Assembly (NCBI RefSeq): GCF_006636215.1
Contig: NZ_VIFM01000023.1
Coordinates: 1 to 64,000, forward strand
Source: Myxococcus llanfairpwllgwyngyllgogerychwyrndrobwllllantysiliogogogochensis
Lineage (GTDB): Bacteria; Myxococcota; Myxococcia; Myxococcales; Myxococcaceae
Length of the DNA: 64,000 nt
Reading direction: 5' to 3'
The notes below the pieces were generated by a model. The model did no database searches, was not told the origin of the DNA, and saw nothing but the letters and a program-made list of their open reading frames with translations. A program made the position numbers and the translations under genes. Below, in pieces: positions 1-8,401 of the stretch. How positions within the stretch are numbered: position 1 is the first letter of the stretch; the number at the start of each line of letters is the position of its first letter.

Positions 1-243
1 CTTGCGGCCGGGGGGCGTTTCGATGGTGGCGTCCAGGGCGAGCAGCGCGTGGGGTGGGACGTGGAGCACGGTGCACAGGCCGCGCAGGGTGTGGATGCTC
101 GGGAGCATGTGGCCGCGCTCCAGGCGGGCGTACACCTCACGGGCCACACCGAGGCGCTCGGCGACGGCGGCCTGGGTCAGTCCCAGGTTCCTTCGGGCCA
201 TCCGCGCGGACAGGCCCAGGTGGACTCCAAGCTCGGTCTTCAT
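1..243 (-). CDS. XRE-family helix-turn-helix regulator (partial)
   Basis: The gene runs off the left edge; 81 codons are visible from an ATG at 243. Residues ~14-70 form a Cro/C1-type DNA-binding fold: the segment LTQAAVAERLGV supplies helices 2-3, followed by the usual YARLERG...P signature. The family binds operator DNA as a dimer, usually as a repressor. No strong ribosome binding site precedes the ATG (only GGGCGACGA). The start was chosen because the conserved fold begins ten or so residues later. About 250 bases separate it from the divergent gene at 493, so its promoter probably lies there. Full length and any effector domain cannot be seen. Confidence 0.8.
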   Translation of the reverse strand, partial: MKTELGVHLGLSARMARRNLGLTQAAVAERLGVAREVYARLERGHMLPSIHTLRGLCTVLHVPPHALLALDATIETPPGRK

Positions 244-492
244 TCGTCGCCCGTCGGGAAGGACGCGGGGCTCGCTCGCCACCGCAAAGGGGCACCCTAC
301 TCCGCGCTCCTCGCGGGACGCACCCTCCGTGAAGACTCTGTCGTGGCGCCATGTGTGACGGAGGTGTACCCGTGACGCCGTGGACGAGGGCCGGGGCTCG
401 TGGTCCGAGGCCTCGGTGGCACCTCGGGGAACACCTGTGTGAGAACGGGCCGACGGCCGCTGGAGGGAGTGGCCCGGGAAGAGGGCTCGGCG

Positions 493-849
493 ATGGGTGT
501 GAAGACGGTGCGGTTCGACTTCGAGAACACGCGGGACACGTCGGTCGACGTCCGGTTCGAGCCCACGGGGATGGCGTTCAACATCCCGCCAGGAGGCCGC
601 CTCGACGTCATCTGCGAGGGACCGGAAGGGGGAGAGCTCGAGGTGAAGCGTCACCCCGAGGGCCACGTCACCCTGTACGCCTGGTGGGGCGCGTGGTTCC
701 GGGTCGTCGAGGAGGGACGCGTGGTCTACACGGAGGAGGGGCTGCCCGCCCCGCCCCTTCCTCGGGGTGTCTCCATGAAGCAGATGGTGGAGACGCTGTT
801 CGGCCCGCTCGAGAATCGACAGGCGATGCTCGACAAGCCCAAGGAGTAG
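493..849 (+). CDS. Hypothetical protein, 118 aa
   Basis: Small soluble protein with no signal peptide or membrane segment and no family I recognise. The sequence is rich in charged residues and alternating hydrophobics (VRFDFENT, VDVRFEPTG, LDVICEGPEGGELEV), which suggests a compact beta-sheet domain, with a short helical tail (MKQMVETLFGPLENRQAMLDKP). The ATG at 493 follows a purine-rich GAAGAGGG about 6 bases upstream and opens directly on the beta-rich region; the reading frame stays open further upstream (to 400), but that part reads as low-quality coding. It stands alone between the XRE gene and the exoribonuclease gene. Function unknown. Confidence 0.65.
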   Translation: MGVKTVRFDFENTRDTSVDVRFEPTGMAFNIPPGGRLDVICEGPEGGELEVKRHPEGHVTLYAWWGAWFRVVEEGRVVYTEEGLPAPPLPRGVSMKQMVETLFGPLENRQAMLDKPKE

Positions 850-1033
850 GGGCGTCAGGTGAGACGGTGGCCGCGCGTCCTGGCCGGCGTTCATCTCAGG
901 TTTCCGCGCCCCGGCGAGCACAGGCTCCTTACGAGAGTCGGCCCCGGAGCTGCCCCCCTCTCACTTCACACTCCGCGCGTCCCTCCTGCCCGTCCCTCGG
1001 TGGACCTGGGCTAAGACGCGCTCCCAAGGTTCC

Positions 1034-2932
1034 ATGGATACTTCTGTTTCTCCCCGCGCTGTCACCGGCCGTATCGACGTTCACCCTCGGGGCTTCGGCT
1101 TCCTCACCGTGCAGGCGCCCGGCACGCAAGAGGTGCTGTCCGCCTTCATTCCTCCCCCCGACCTCAACCCGCTGCTGGCCGGAGACATCGTCACCGGCAC
1201 CGTGACGGCGGGCGCGGACGGGCGCTGGACGGCCAGCGGGCTGACGCTGGTGGAGCGGCCCCGCACCCGCGTCTACGGCGAAGTCGTCGCCCGCAAGGGC
1301 CTGTTCTACCTGCGCATCGACCGCGAGGTGGGCAACGCGGATTGGGTGCTCGACCCGGGCACCACGCGCGTCCAGCACGGCGACGCGGTGGTGGCGAGCA
1401 TCACCGACGGCAAGCTCTCTCTGCTCTACCGCATCGAGCCCGGAGAGGACCGCTCGCTGGAGCGCATCATCGCCCGGCACGCGCTGAGCAAGGACTTCTC
1501 CCCCGAGTCGCTGGAGGACGCGCGAGTCGCCCGCGAGGTGCCGCACGAGGTGGGCGCGCGACGTGACTTGCGCGACGTGCCGACGGTGACGGTGGATGCG
1601 CCGTCCACGCGAGACATCGACGACGCGATTTCCGTGCTGCCCGCGGGGCCGGATGGAGCGCTGCGGCTGCTGGTGTCCATCGCGGACGTGAGCGAGCTCG
1701 TGAAGGAAGGCACCGCGCTGGATTCGCAGGCGCGCGAGCGGGCCACCAGTGTGTACATGGCGGGGCGCGTGCTGCCGATGTTGCCGGAGTCGCTGTCCTC
1801 GGACTGGCTGAGCCTGGTGCCGGGCAAGGAGCGACGCTGCCTCACGGTGGAGCTGCGCATCGACCCACAGGGCCGGGTGACGGCGGCGGACGTGTACGAG
1901 AGCGTCATCCGCTCCTGGGCGCGGCTGAACTACGAAGAAGTCGCGGCCTTCCTGGACCGGGGCGAGGTGTCCGCGCCCATGGAGCCGGTGCGGGACGTCA
2001 TGCCGTGGTTCCGGTTGGCGGCGGCGCGACTGGCGGTGGCGCGCGGCGCTCGCGGCGGCATGGAGTTCGCGCGAGATGAAGCGCGGTTCACCTTCGACGC
2101 GGCGACGGGCGAACTCTCCGGACTGGTGAACGAGCAGCCCACGTCCGCGCACGGGATGATTGAGCGCTTCATGGTGGCGGCGAACGAGGCCATCGCCATG
2201 TGGATGCTGGTGCGCGGCCTGCCGGGCGTGTTCCGCGTGCATGAGCAGCCGGACCCGCTGCGCGTGGCGGACCTGAATGCGTTCGCGGAACACTCGGGCT
2301 TCGCGGCGGGCTTCGGACGCGAGCTGACGCCGCTGGCGCTGACGGCGTTCGACCGGCAAATCGCGGGCGCGGCGGCGGAGCCCGCGCTGCGCTCGGTGTT
2401 GCGGCGCTCGCTGGGCCCGTCTCGCTACACCGTGAAGCCGGGGCCGCACTTCGGACTGGCGGCGCCGCTGTACCTGCACTTCACGTCGCCCATCCGTCGG
2501 TACGCGGACCTCGCGGTGCACCGCACACTGAAGGGCTACCTGCACGGCCGCCGCGACTACCTGGACGAGGACCCGGCGATGGAGGCGCTGGCGGTGCACA
2601 TCAACGCGCGGGCCCGCGCCGCGAATCGCGCCGAGGCGGACCGGCACCACGTGCTGGAAGCGCGGTGGCTGGCGGGGCACGTGGGCAGGGAGTTCTCCGC
2701 GCGCATCGTCCGGGTGCGGCCCTTCGGGCTGGTGGCGCAGTTGGACGGCATGTTGGTGGAGGGGATGTTGCCGGCGGAAGGACTGCCGGGCGGCGGACCC
2801 TTCCGTCCGGATGCGCGCGAGCTGTCCCTCGTGGGCAAGGAGCGGACCTTCACCGTGGGCATGCCAGTGAAGGTGAAGGTGGCCGCCACCGACGAGCAGC
2901 TTGGCCGCGTGGAGCTGTCCCTGGTCGAGTAG
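1034..2932 (+). CDS. rnr: RNase II/RNase R family exoribonuclease
   Basis: A 632-residue 3'-to-5' processive exoribonuclease. The N terminus (residues ~8-60) looks like a cold-shock/S1-type OB fold (VTGRIDVHPRGFGFLTVQ). The catalytic RNB domain spans roughly residues 175-500 and contains the diagnostic metal-binding run TVDAPSTRDIDDAISV with its aspartates, plus the later HFTSPIRRYADLAVHR motif typical of RNB enzymes. A C-terminal S1-like domain ends the protein (SARIVRVRPFGLVAQLDGMLVEGM). At 632 residues it is shorter than E. coli RNase R (about 800) and near RNase II length, so the symbol rnr is a family label. It degrades structured or unstructured RNA in the cytoplasm. ATG at 1034. Single gene, followed 85 bases later by the next plus-strand gene. 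Confidence 0.9.
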   Translation: MDTSVSPRAVTGRIDVHPRGFGFLTVQAPGTQEVLSAFIPPPDLNPLLAGDIVTGTVTAGADGRWTASGLTLVERPRTRVYGEVVARKGLFYLRIDREVGNADWVLDPGTTRVQHGDAVVASITDGKLSLLYRIEPGEDRSLERIIARHALSKDFSPESLEDARVAREVPHEVGARRDLRDVPTVTVDAPSTRDIDDAISVLPAGPDGALRLLVSIADVSELVKEGTALDSQARERATSVYMAGRVLPMLPESLSSDWLSLVPGKERRCLTVELRIDPQGRVTAADVYESVIRSWARLNYEEVAAFLDRGEVSAPMEPVRDVMPWFRLAAARLAVARGARGGMEFARDEARFTFDAATGELSGLVNEQPTSAHGMIERFMVAANEAIAMWMLVRGLPGVFRVHEQPDPLRVADLNAFAEHSGFAAGFGRELTPLALTAFDRQIAGAAAEPALRSVLRRSLGPSRYTVKPGPHFGLAAPLYLHFTSPIRRYADLAVHRTLKGYLHGRRDYLDEDPAMEALAVHINARARAANRAEADRHHVLEARWLAGHVGREFSARIVRVRPFGLVAQLDGMLVEGMLPAEGLPGGGPFRPDARELSLVGKERTFTVGMPVKVKVAATDEQLGRVELSLVE

Positions 2933-3017
2933 GCGGACGCACGGCGGGCTTCCCGCTCGCTCCCCAAGGGAAGGTCGCCGCCCTTCGAGCGGGGGGCGAT
3001 AGACTCCCGCCCTCTTC

Positions 3018-4946
3018 ATGAGCGAACCCTCCCCTCCCGTCGTCGAGGACGCGCGCGCCCGCTTGCGGCGCCGGGCCGTGCTGCTGCCATTGCTGCTGGT
3101 GGCGCTCGCGTACGGCAACGCGGTGCGAGGCGGCTTCGTCTGGGACGACCACTCGCTCATCGAGGAGCAGGAGGTGGTGCGCGAGCTGGCGCCGCTGCCG
3201 GACTACTTCACGCGGATGTTCTGGAGCGACCCGATGGGCGTCTCTCGCGGCTATTACCGGCCGCTGGTGACGCTCGGCTACGCGGTGGAGTACGCGCTCT
3301 TTGGAGGCGCGCCCGAGGGCTTCCACCTGATGAACCTGCTCTTCCACCTGGTGGTGGTGGCGTGGGTGTTCCTGCTGTGCCGACGAGCGGGTGCCTCGCC
3401 CTGGGGCGCGGCGGTGGGCGCCGCGGCGTTTGGTGTCTTCCCCCGGTTGACGGAGTCGGTGGCGTGGATTGCCGGACGCACGGATGTGCTGGCGGCGGTC
3501 TTCACGTTGGGGGCGCTGCTCGTGTACCGCGCGGACACGGCCTCACGGCGCTGGGGCGCGGCGGCGCTGGTGCTGACGGGCCTGCTCTGCAAGGAGGTGG
3601 CGGTGGCCGGCGTGGTGGGGCTCGTCGTGCTGGAGCTCACCGCCGTGCGCGCGAGGGAGCGCCGCTTCGGACAGGCCGTGCGAAACCTGCTGCCCATGGG
3701 CGTGGCGCTCGCGCTGTATGGCGGCCTGCGGCTGAACGCGCTGCGCTCGGACGTGCGGGAGCTGGACGCGGGAGCCTCGTCGGGGTTGTCGCTGCTCGAG
3801 CGCGCCGAGGCCGGGCTCGCCGCGCTGGGGCACTACGCGGTGATGCTCGTGGATGCGCTGCGCCCGCGTCTCCAGCAGGGAGTCCTGGGCGAGCATCCCC
3901 TCGCCTGGGTCCTCTTGGGCGCGGGGGTCCTCGCCGCGCTGGGGCTGTCCCTGTGGAAGTGGGGAGGCCTGCTCACGCCGCTGGAGAAGGCCGCGTTGGC
4001 GACGGCCGCGTGCGCGCTGGCGCTGGTGCTCCATGCCATTCCCCTGGGCCTGCACACGTTGGCCTCGGACCGCTTCCTCTACGTGCCCGTGGCGATGGGC
4101 GTGGTGGCGCTGGCGGCACCGCTCGAGCGAGCCGCCCGGTTGCGTCCGAGGGCGGGGCTGGCCGTGGCCGTCGTGACGCTCACGGCCTTCGCCGGGGCGA
4201 CGCATCTGCGCAACCGCGACTGGATGGACGAGCTTTGGCTGTGGCGGGTGGCGGAGCAGGTGTCTGGCCCCGATGACGCCTTCGTCCAGCAGCAACTGGG
4301 CGGGCTCTACATGGAAGCGCACCGATACGAGGAGGCGCTCGGACACCTGCGCCAGTCGGTGCGCCAGAAGAGTCGCTTCACCGGCATCAAGGGCTACAAC
4401 AACCTGGCGCTGTGCCTGACGAAGCTGGGTCAGCACGCGGAGGCCATCACCCTTTTTGAAGACATGGTGCGACAGCAGCCCGGTTACCGGAGAGGGCATC
4501 TCAATCTGGCCATGGCCTTCGCGCGCGCGGGGCGCTTCGACTCCGCGCTCACACAGCTTCAGCGCCTGGAGTCGATGTCCCCGGGTGACACCGTCATCCC
4601 GGAGCTGCGCGCGTTGTTCGAGCGCTCGCGTGACACCCTGGCCCGGCTCCCGCGCGGGACGCCGGGTGGGGTGGAGGCCGCGTCGGTGGCGGAGACACGG
4701 GCGAAGTTGTTCCAGGAGCTGGGTGCGCCCCATGAGGCGGCGCTGAGCTGGGAGGCGGTGCTGGGCGCGAAGGATGCGACGGCCGAGCAGCGCTTGCAGG
4801 CGACGGGCTTCCTCGTGTTCGAGGGAGACCTGGGCCGGGCGAAGCGCGCGCTGGAGTGGCTGCGTCAGGCAAGGCCCGAGGATGAGCGCCTGCCCTTGCT
4901 GGAAGAAGCCCTGCTCGCGCGCGCGTCGCTCGACGCGTCACGGTGA
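3018..4946 (+). CDS. Multi-pass membrane protein with C-terminal TPRs (TMTC/O-mannosyltransferase-like)
   Basis: A 642-residue protein. About 30 N-terminal residues lead into many hydrophobic helices (residues ~15-400), including AVLLPLLLVALAYGNAVRGGFVWDDHSLIEE. The NxxxxxFVWDDH pattern at the first outer loop is typical of GT-C-fold glycosyltransferases of the TMTC/PMT type, where the acidic residues are catalytic. A second family-like stretch is GVFPRLTESVAWIAGRTDVLAA. Residues ~420-640 are helical TPR repeats (LYMEAHRYEEALGHLRQS; YNNLALCLTKLGQHAEAI). Likely role: envelope glycan transfer with TPR-mediated substrate or partner binding; the exact substrate is unknown. It ends six bases before the convergent gene, with no terminator between. 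Confidence 0.75.
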   Translation: MSEPSPPVVEDARARLRRRAVLLPLLLVALAYGNAVRGGFVWDDHSLIEEQEVVRELAPLPDYFTRMFWSDPMGVSRGYYRPLVTLGYAVEYALFGGAPEGFHLMNLLFHLVVVAWVFLLCRRAGASPWGAAVGAAAFGVFPRLTESVAWIAGRTDVLAAVFTLGALLVYRADTASRRWGAAALVLTGLLCKEVAVAGVVGLVVLELTAVRARERRFGQAVRNLLPMGVALALYGGLRLNALRSDVRELDAGASSGLSLLERAEAGLAALGHYAVMLVDALRPRLQQGVLGEHPLAWVLLGAGVLAALGLSLWKWGGLLTPLEKAALATAACALALVLHAIPLGLHTLASDRFLYVPVAMGVVALAAPLERAARLRPRAGLAVAVVTLTAFAGATHLRNRDWMDELWLWRVAEQVSGPDDAFVQQQLGGLYMEAHRYEEALGHLRQSVRQKSRFTGIKGYNNLALCLTKLGQHAEAITLFEDMVRQQPGYRRGHLNLAMAFARAGRFDSALTQLQRLESMSPGDTVIPELRALFERSRDTLARLPRGTPGGVEAASVAETRAKLFQELGAPHEAALSWEAVLGAKDATAEQRLQATGFLVFEGDLGRAKRALEWLRQARPEDERLPLLEEALLARASLDASR

Positions 4947-4952
4947 GCGGGA

Positions 4953-5687
4953 CTACCCGGCGACCGTCAGTCCCTCGGTCTTCGCCAGCAGCGTGTCGTG
5001 GCTCACCCAGCCGAGCAGCCCGGTGGAGGACTTCACGAGGTAGACGAACGACGTGGAGCGTCCGCCCTGCACGGGGACGGGCGCGGCGGCGAGCACGAGA
5101 ATCTTCGACGCCGCCGCGAGGGTGGCCACGGGCTTCTTGTCGGTGCGTGAGTGGGTGATGGGGAAGCCCTCTCGCACGGTGGCTTCCTGGCCGACGTAGT
5201 ACAGCTCCTGCGGTACCAGGGAGAGCTTGCCGGCCTTGGCATCCAGGGCGAACTTGTCGCGCCGGTTCCAGAACTGCTCCCAGCTGTCGGAGAGGATGAT
5301 GCCGTTGCCCTTCACCTCGGTGAGGGCGTGGACGCTGCCCAGCGCCTTGAGGCTCTTGCCATCGAAGGCGTAGACGGTGGTGAGCCTGTCGTTGTCCGTC
5401 ATGCCCGTGTGCACGGCGACTTCCTTGCGCTTGTCTCCGCTGTCCACGTCGATGATGGAGAGGCCGAGGACCTCCGAGTCCGTCTTGCCGCGGAGCGTGG
5501 CGGTGCCGGCGGTGAGGACGAACTCCTCGTCGCCCTCCTTCCACTTCACGGCGATGGCCTCCGGCTTGCCGTCGCCATTCAGGTCGGCGGACGCTGACTG
5601 CGTGGGGAGTTCGTCACCGGCCTGGGCCAGCGGCGCGCCGAGCAGCGCGAAGGTCGTCACGGCGAGGGCGGGAAGCTGCGTCTTCAT
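4953..5687 (-). CDS. Secreted protein with FG-GAP-like and SH3-like segments
   Basis: A 244-residue exported protein. The ATG at 5687 is preceded by GAGG about 8 bases upstream and opens a clear signal peptide (MKTQLPALAVTTFALLGAP..AQA). The mature part begins with ASADLNGDGKPEAIAVKW, an integrin alpha/FG-GAP style calcium-binding repeat, followed by a beta-rich middle (VLGLSIIDVDSGDKRKEVAV; TTVYAFDGKSLKALG). The C terminus (ELYYVGQEATVREG...LGWVSHDTLL) resembles a bacterial SH3 domain. Longer upstream starts would bury the signal peptide and are not preferred. Role: periplasmic or extracellular, possibly cell-wall associated; no partner is evident. Confidence 0.75.
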   Translation of the reverse strand: MKTQLPALAVTTFALLGAPLAQAGDELPTQSASADLNGDGKPEAIAVKWKEGDEEFVLTAGTATLRGKTDSEVLGLSIIDVDSGDKRKEVAVHTGMTDNDRLTTVYAFDGKSLKALGSVHALTEVKGNGIILSDSWEQFWNRRDKFALDAKAGKLSLVPQELYYVGQEATVREGFPITHSRTDKKPVATLAAASKILVLAAAPVPVQGGRSTSFVYLVKSSTGLLGWVSHDTLLAKTEGLTVAG

Positions 5688-5802
5688 GAAAGGGACCTCG
5701 TGAGGGCGCGGGTGCCGCATGCATGCGAGCGCGTGACAGTCCCGGGCGCGGAAGCGCATCGTATCCACGCGGGCCCACCAGGCACCTGGATTCCCACCGA
5801 CG

Positions 5803-6297
5803 TCAGCCGCGACGGCCGAAGCGTCCGCGGAAGTGCTTGTCGAGGTAGTACTCGGCGCTCGCGTAGGCGTCCTGGGCCTTGGAGGACAGGGGTTGCTCGG
5901 GGTGGGCCTTGGCGGCGCGGCGGGCTCGCTGCATCACCGAGCGAGGCTCGCCTTCGGTGGCGGGAGGCAGCTCGCGTGCGATGGCGTCCACCCATGCGTG
6001 GGCCTGGTCGACGATGCCGAGCGCCTCGTCGAGCGTGACTTCCTTCTCCGACAGCGCGGCGAAGAGCTGGCAGTGGTAGCGGCGGCAGCTCCCCGGGCGG
6101 TCCGCGTAGACGGTGCACGTGCGCCCATCCAGCGCGGAGCAGTGCTGCGCGAGCGCGGGAACTCCGTCCTCGCGCCGGTCGAGGGGCACTCCGCGCCGCT
6201 CCAGGGCCTGGGCTTCCTCTGGTTGGAGCGAGACGTGGGTGAAGAGGGTTCCGTCGCAGCACATGCCGCAGCGCAGGCAGAGGGTGGACAGGGGCAT
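5803..6297 (-). CDS. YkgJ-family cysteine cluster protein
   Basis: A 164-residue protein with the YkgJ/Fe-S-oxidoreductase-type cysteine pattern: the N terminus CLRCGMCCDG (Cys7, 10, 13, 14) and a second cluster HCSALDGRTCTVYADRPGSC followed by RRYHCQLF. Family members bind zinc or an iron-sulfur cluster; the biochemical activity is mostly unproven. The C-terminal half is helical (LDEALGIVDQAHAWVDAIAREL). No signal peptide, so cytoplasmic. The ATG at 6297 directly precedes the conserved cysteines. It sits 115 bases upstream of the secreted-protein gene on the same strand, but a shared function is not apparent. Confidence 0.85.
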   Translation of the reverse strand: MPLSTLCLRCGMCCDGTLFTHVSLQPEEAQALERRGVPLDRREDGVPALAQHCSALDGRTCTVYADRPGSCRRYHCQLFAALSEKEVTLDEALGIVDQAHAWVDAIARELPPATEGEPRSVMQRARRAAKAHPEQPLSSKAQDAYASAEYYLDKHFRGRFGRRG

Positions 6298-6652
6298 GGG
6301 GCCTCGGAACGGGAAGGAATCCCTCCACTAACCCGTCGCGCGACGACGTTCCATCGCGGCGAGGCGGGGAAGGCACGCACGCTCCCTCGTCCGCGAGGCG
6401 CCCGCACGTCAGATGAGTCGTACCGGCCGCAAGGCGGCACTCTCGTGGGGGCCGGTCCGGTCCTGGCTCGAGGAGGCAGATGCTTTGTCGAGAGGAGTCG
6501 CACCGGGTTCGAGGGTGGCACTCTCGCGGAGGCCAGCTACCGGCCCGATGAGGCAGATACACTCGTGAGAGAGCCTGTGCTGTCCCGAGAGGCACGACCC
6601 TCTCTCAAGGGGGGCCCTCGCTCGCGCGCCGGGCTGCACTACAGTGGGGCAA
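6298..6652. other. 355-bp divergent intergenic region with a tandem repeat
   Basis: This stretch separates the divergently transcribed YkgJ and Kelch-lipoprotein genes. I see no convincing gene: reading frames stay open only because of high GC. It should hold promoters for both neighbours. Its middle (6415-6570) is an imperfect two-copy direct repeat, listed separately. Confidence 0.6.
6415..6570. repeat. Two-copy ~80-bp imperfect tandem direct repeat
   Basis: Copy 1 starts at 6415 and copy 2 at 6495, an 80-base period. Shared words in the same order are GAGTCGYACCGG, GGYGGCACTCTCGYGG, GGCC and GAGGCAGAT. The copies differ by substitutions and small indels, and the motif ACTCGTGAGAG at the end resembles the start of a third decayed unit. 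No coding function is apparent. Confidence 0.55.
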
Positions 6653-8218
6653 ATGCGTGCCGCGTTCCGAGTCCTGACGCTCGCTCTGCTGTCGACGCTG
6701 CTCGCGTGCGAGAAGACGCCCGGTGGCGTCCATGTGGTGGTCGACGGTCCGCTGACGCCTGTCGTGGACTTCGACCGTCTGTCTGTCATCGCCTCCCTTC
6801 CAGATGGCACGCCCCTCGCCGTGGCCACGCTGGAGGGCGCCGCACTCCGCCTCCCCGCCACCTTCAACTTCGAGTCCGGCCCCGCCACGCCCGAAGGCAC
6901 CCGCGTCTTCGTGCGCGCCACCGCCGAGCGCTCCGGCATCATCCAGTCCACCGCCTCTGGCGAAGCCGCGCTCACTCCCGGCTCCGGCGCCAGGCTGTCG
7001 CTCACCCTGCCCGCCGTCCCCGAGCCGCCAGACGCCGGTCCTCCCGTGGAGTCCTGCGACAACGGCGTGGACGACGACGGTGACGGGCTCGGTGACTGCG
7101 CGGACCCCGACTGTGTCGGCGCCAGCTGTCAGCCCGGAGGACTCGTCTGCGCGAACAGCGTGTGCGCCTGTCCCGGTGGCGTCACGGGCGTCATCACCGA
7201 ACGCCCGGGCTTCGCGCGTCGCTCGGACCCCCTGGTCGTCGCTCCCTCCACAGGCCCCCATGCTGGAGCGCTGGTGATGCTGGGAGGCCGCGATGGCGCG
7301 GGCAAACCCGTCTCCACCGTGGAGATCTTCTTCCCCGAAACCGGCCGCTTCATCGCGAGCGACCTCGCCGTGGACCGCGCGGAGGCCGCCGCGCTGGTGC
7401 TGGATGACGGCGCCGTGGTGGTGCTCGGCGGCGTGCGAGAGGGAGACGTGCTCGAGCCGAGCGCAGAGTGGCTCGACACCGATGGCGGCACCACCCTCAT
7501 CCCCTTCTCCCCACCCCTGGGCTTTCGCCGCGTGCTCGCGGGCCGGCTCGGAGCGGAAGGGGTGATCGCCGGAGGAGAGCTCACCGCGGGGCTCGGCAGG
7601 CCCACGACGGACTCGGCGATCCGCATGACGCTGCGCGGCGAGAACGCGGGGGCCTGGGAGAGTCTGGGCCGGCTCTCCCTGAAATGCCCCACGGGAGGCG
7701 CGGTGCTGGGAGACGCCTTCGTGCTCGCGGGAGGCTGTACCAGCCTCACCCCCTCCGAGCGGACGGATGTCGTGGCACCCCCAGGACTGCTCGGCGCCGG
7801 GCCGCTCCTGCCCACCTCGCTGATGTCGCCCGCGGTGGTGGAGCTGAAGTCGGGACGGGCGCTCATCCTCGGCGGACGCGAAGGCGGCATCGTCCCGTCC
7901 TCGCGCGCATTCCTCCTGGAGCGGAATGCCGGGGTGGTGAGGGCGCGGGAGCTGTCCTCCATGGACGCACCTCGCGCCGCGCCGCGCGCGGTTCTCGCGG
8001 GCAACGGTTGGGTGTACGTCGAGGACAGGGAAGGGGCTTCTGCCGCATGGTTCGACCCCGCGTCGGAGCGCTTTACTCCTGCTGCGTCAATGTCGACGCC
8101 CCGTCTGGGCCATACCCTCGTGGGAGGCGCCGACGGACGCGTTTATGCCGTGGGTGGAAGCAGACCCGACGCCGGTCCGGACGGTCTGTCCTCGTTCATC
8201 GAGCCGCGCTGTCCTTGA
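6653..8218 (+). CDS. Kelch-type beta-propeller lipoprotein
   Basis: A 521-residue surface lipoprotein. The signal peptide MRAAFRVLTLALLSTLLAC ends in the lipobox LLAC (lipidated Cys19). After a beta domain comes a Cys/Asp motif, CDNGVDDDGDGLGDCADPDC, a calcium-binding-like linker common in myxobacterial exported proteins. The remaining ~340 residues contain Kelch-like blades with repeated Gly-Gly turns (LVMLGGRDGAGKPVSTVEIF; VVVLGGVREGDVLEPSAEWL; RALILGGREGG; RVYAVGGSRPDAGPD). Kelch propellers typically bind ligands or act as scaffolds; the partner is unknown. The ATG at 6653 gives an ideal signal peptide, so it is preferred over a GTG three codons upstream. Confidence 0.85.
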   Translation: MRAAFRVLTLALLSTLLACEKTPGGVHVVVDGPLTPVVDFDRLSVIASLPDGTPLAVATLEGAALRLPATFNFESGPATPEGTRVFVRATAERSGIIQSTASGEAALTPGSGARLSLTLPAVPEPPDAGPPVESCDNGVDDDGDGLGDCADPDCVGASCQPGGLVCANSVCACPGGVTGVITERPGFARRSDPLVVAPSTGPHAGALVMLGGRDGAGKPVSTVEIFFPETGRFIASDLAVDRAEAAALVLDDGAVVVLGGVREGDVLEPSAEWLDTDGGTTLIPFSPPLGFRRVLAGRLGAEGVIAGGELTAGLGRPTTDSAIRMTLRGENAGAWESLGRLSLKCPTGGAVLGDAFVLAGGCTSLTPSERTDVVAPPGLLGAGPLLPTSLMSPAVVELKSGRALILGGREGGIVPSSRAFLLERNAGVVRARELSSMDAPRAAPRAVLAGNGWVYVEDREGASAAWFDPASERFTPAASMSTPRLGHTLVGGADGRVYAVGGSRPDAGPDGLSSFIEPRCP

Positions 8219-8401
8219 ATCCCAGGGGTGGCCCGCACCCAATGTGGTTCCGCCACGCCTGTACCGAGGAACAAGTTTCCGGCCTGTTGAGAATGGTCAG
8301 GCTATATGAACCCCGGTTCACCCTGGTGGTACCCATACCGGGGGACTGCTTCCTTTCGCCCGAAGTCGTACACTCGTCTCCATTCACACAACGGAGCTGG
8401 C

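Noticed and set aside
929-3160. Long minus-strand open frame (743 codons) opposite the exoribonuclease gene.
   Set aside because: It is the mirror of a strongly supported RNB gene; composition is Arg/His/Gln-rich with no domain, typical antisense shadow in a high-GC genome.
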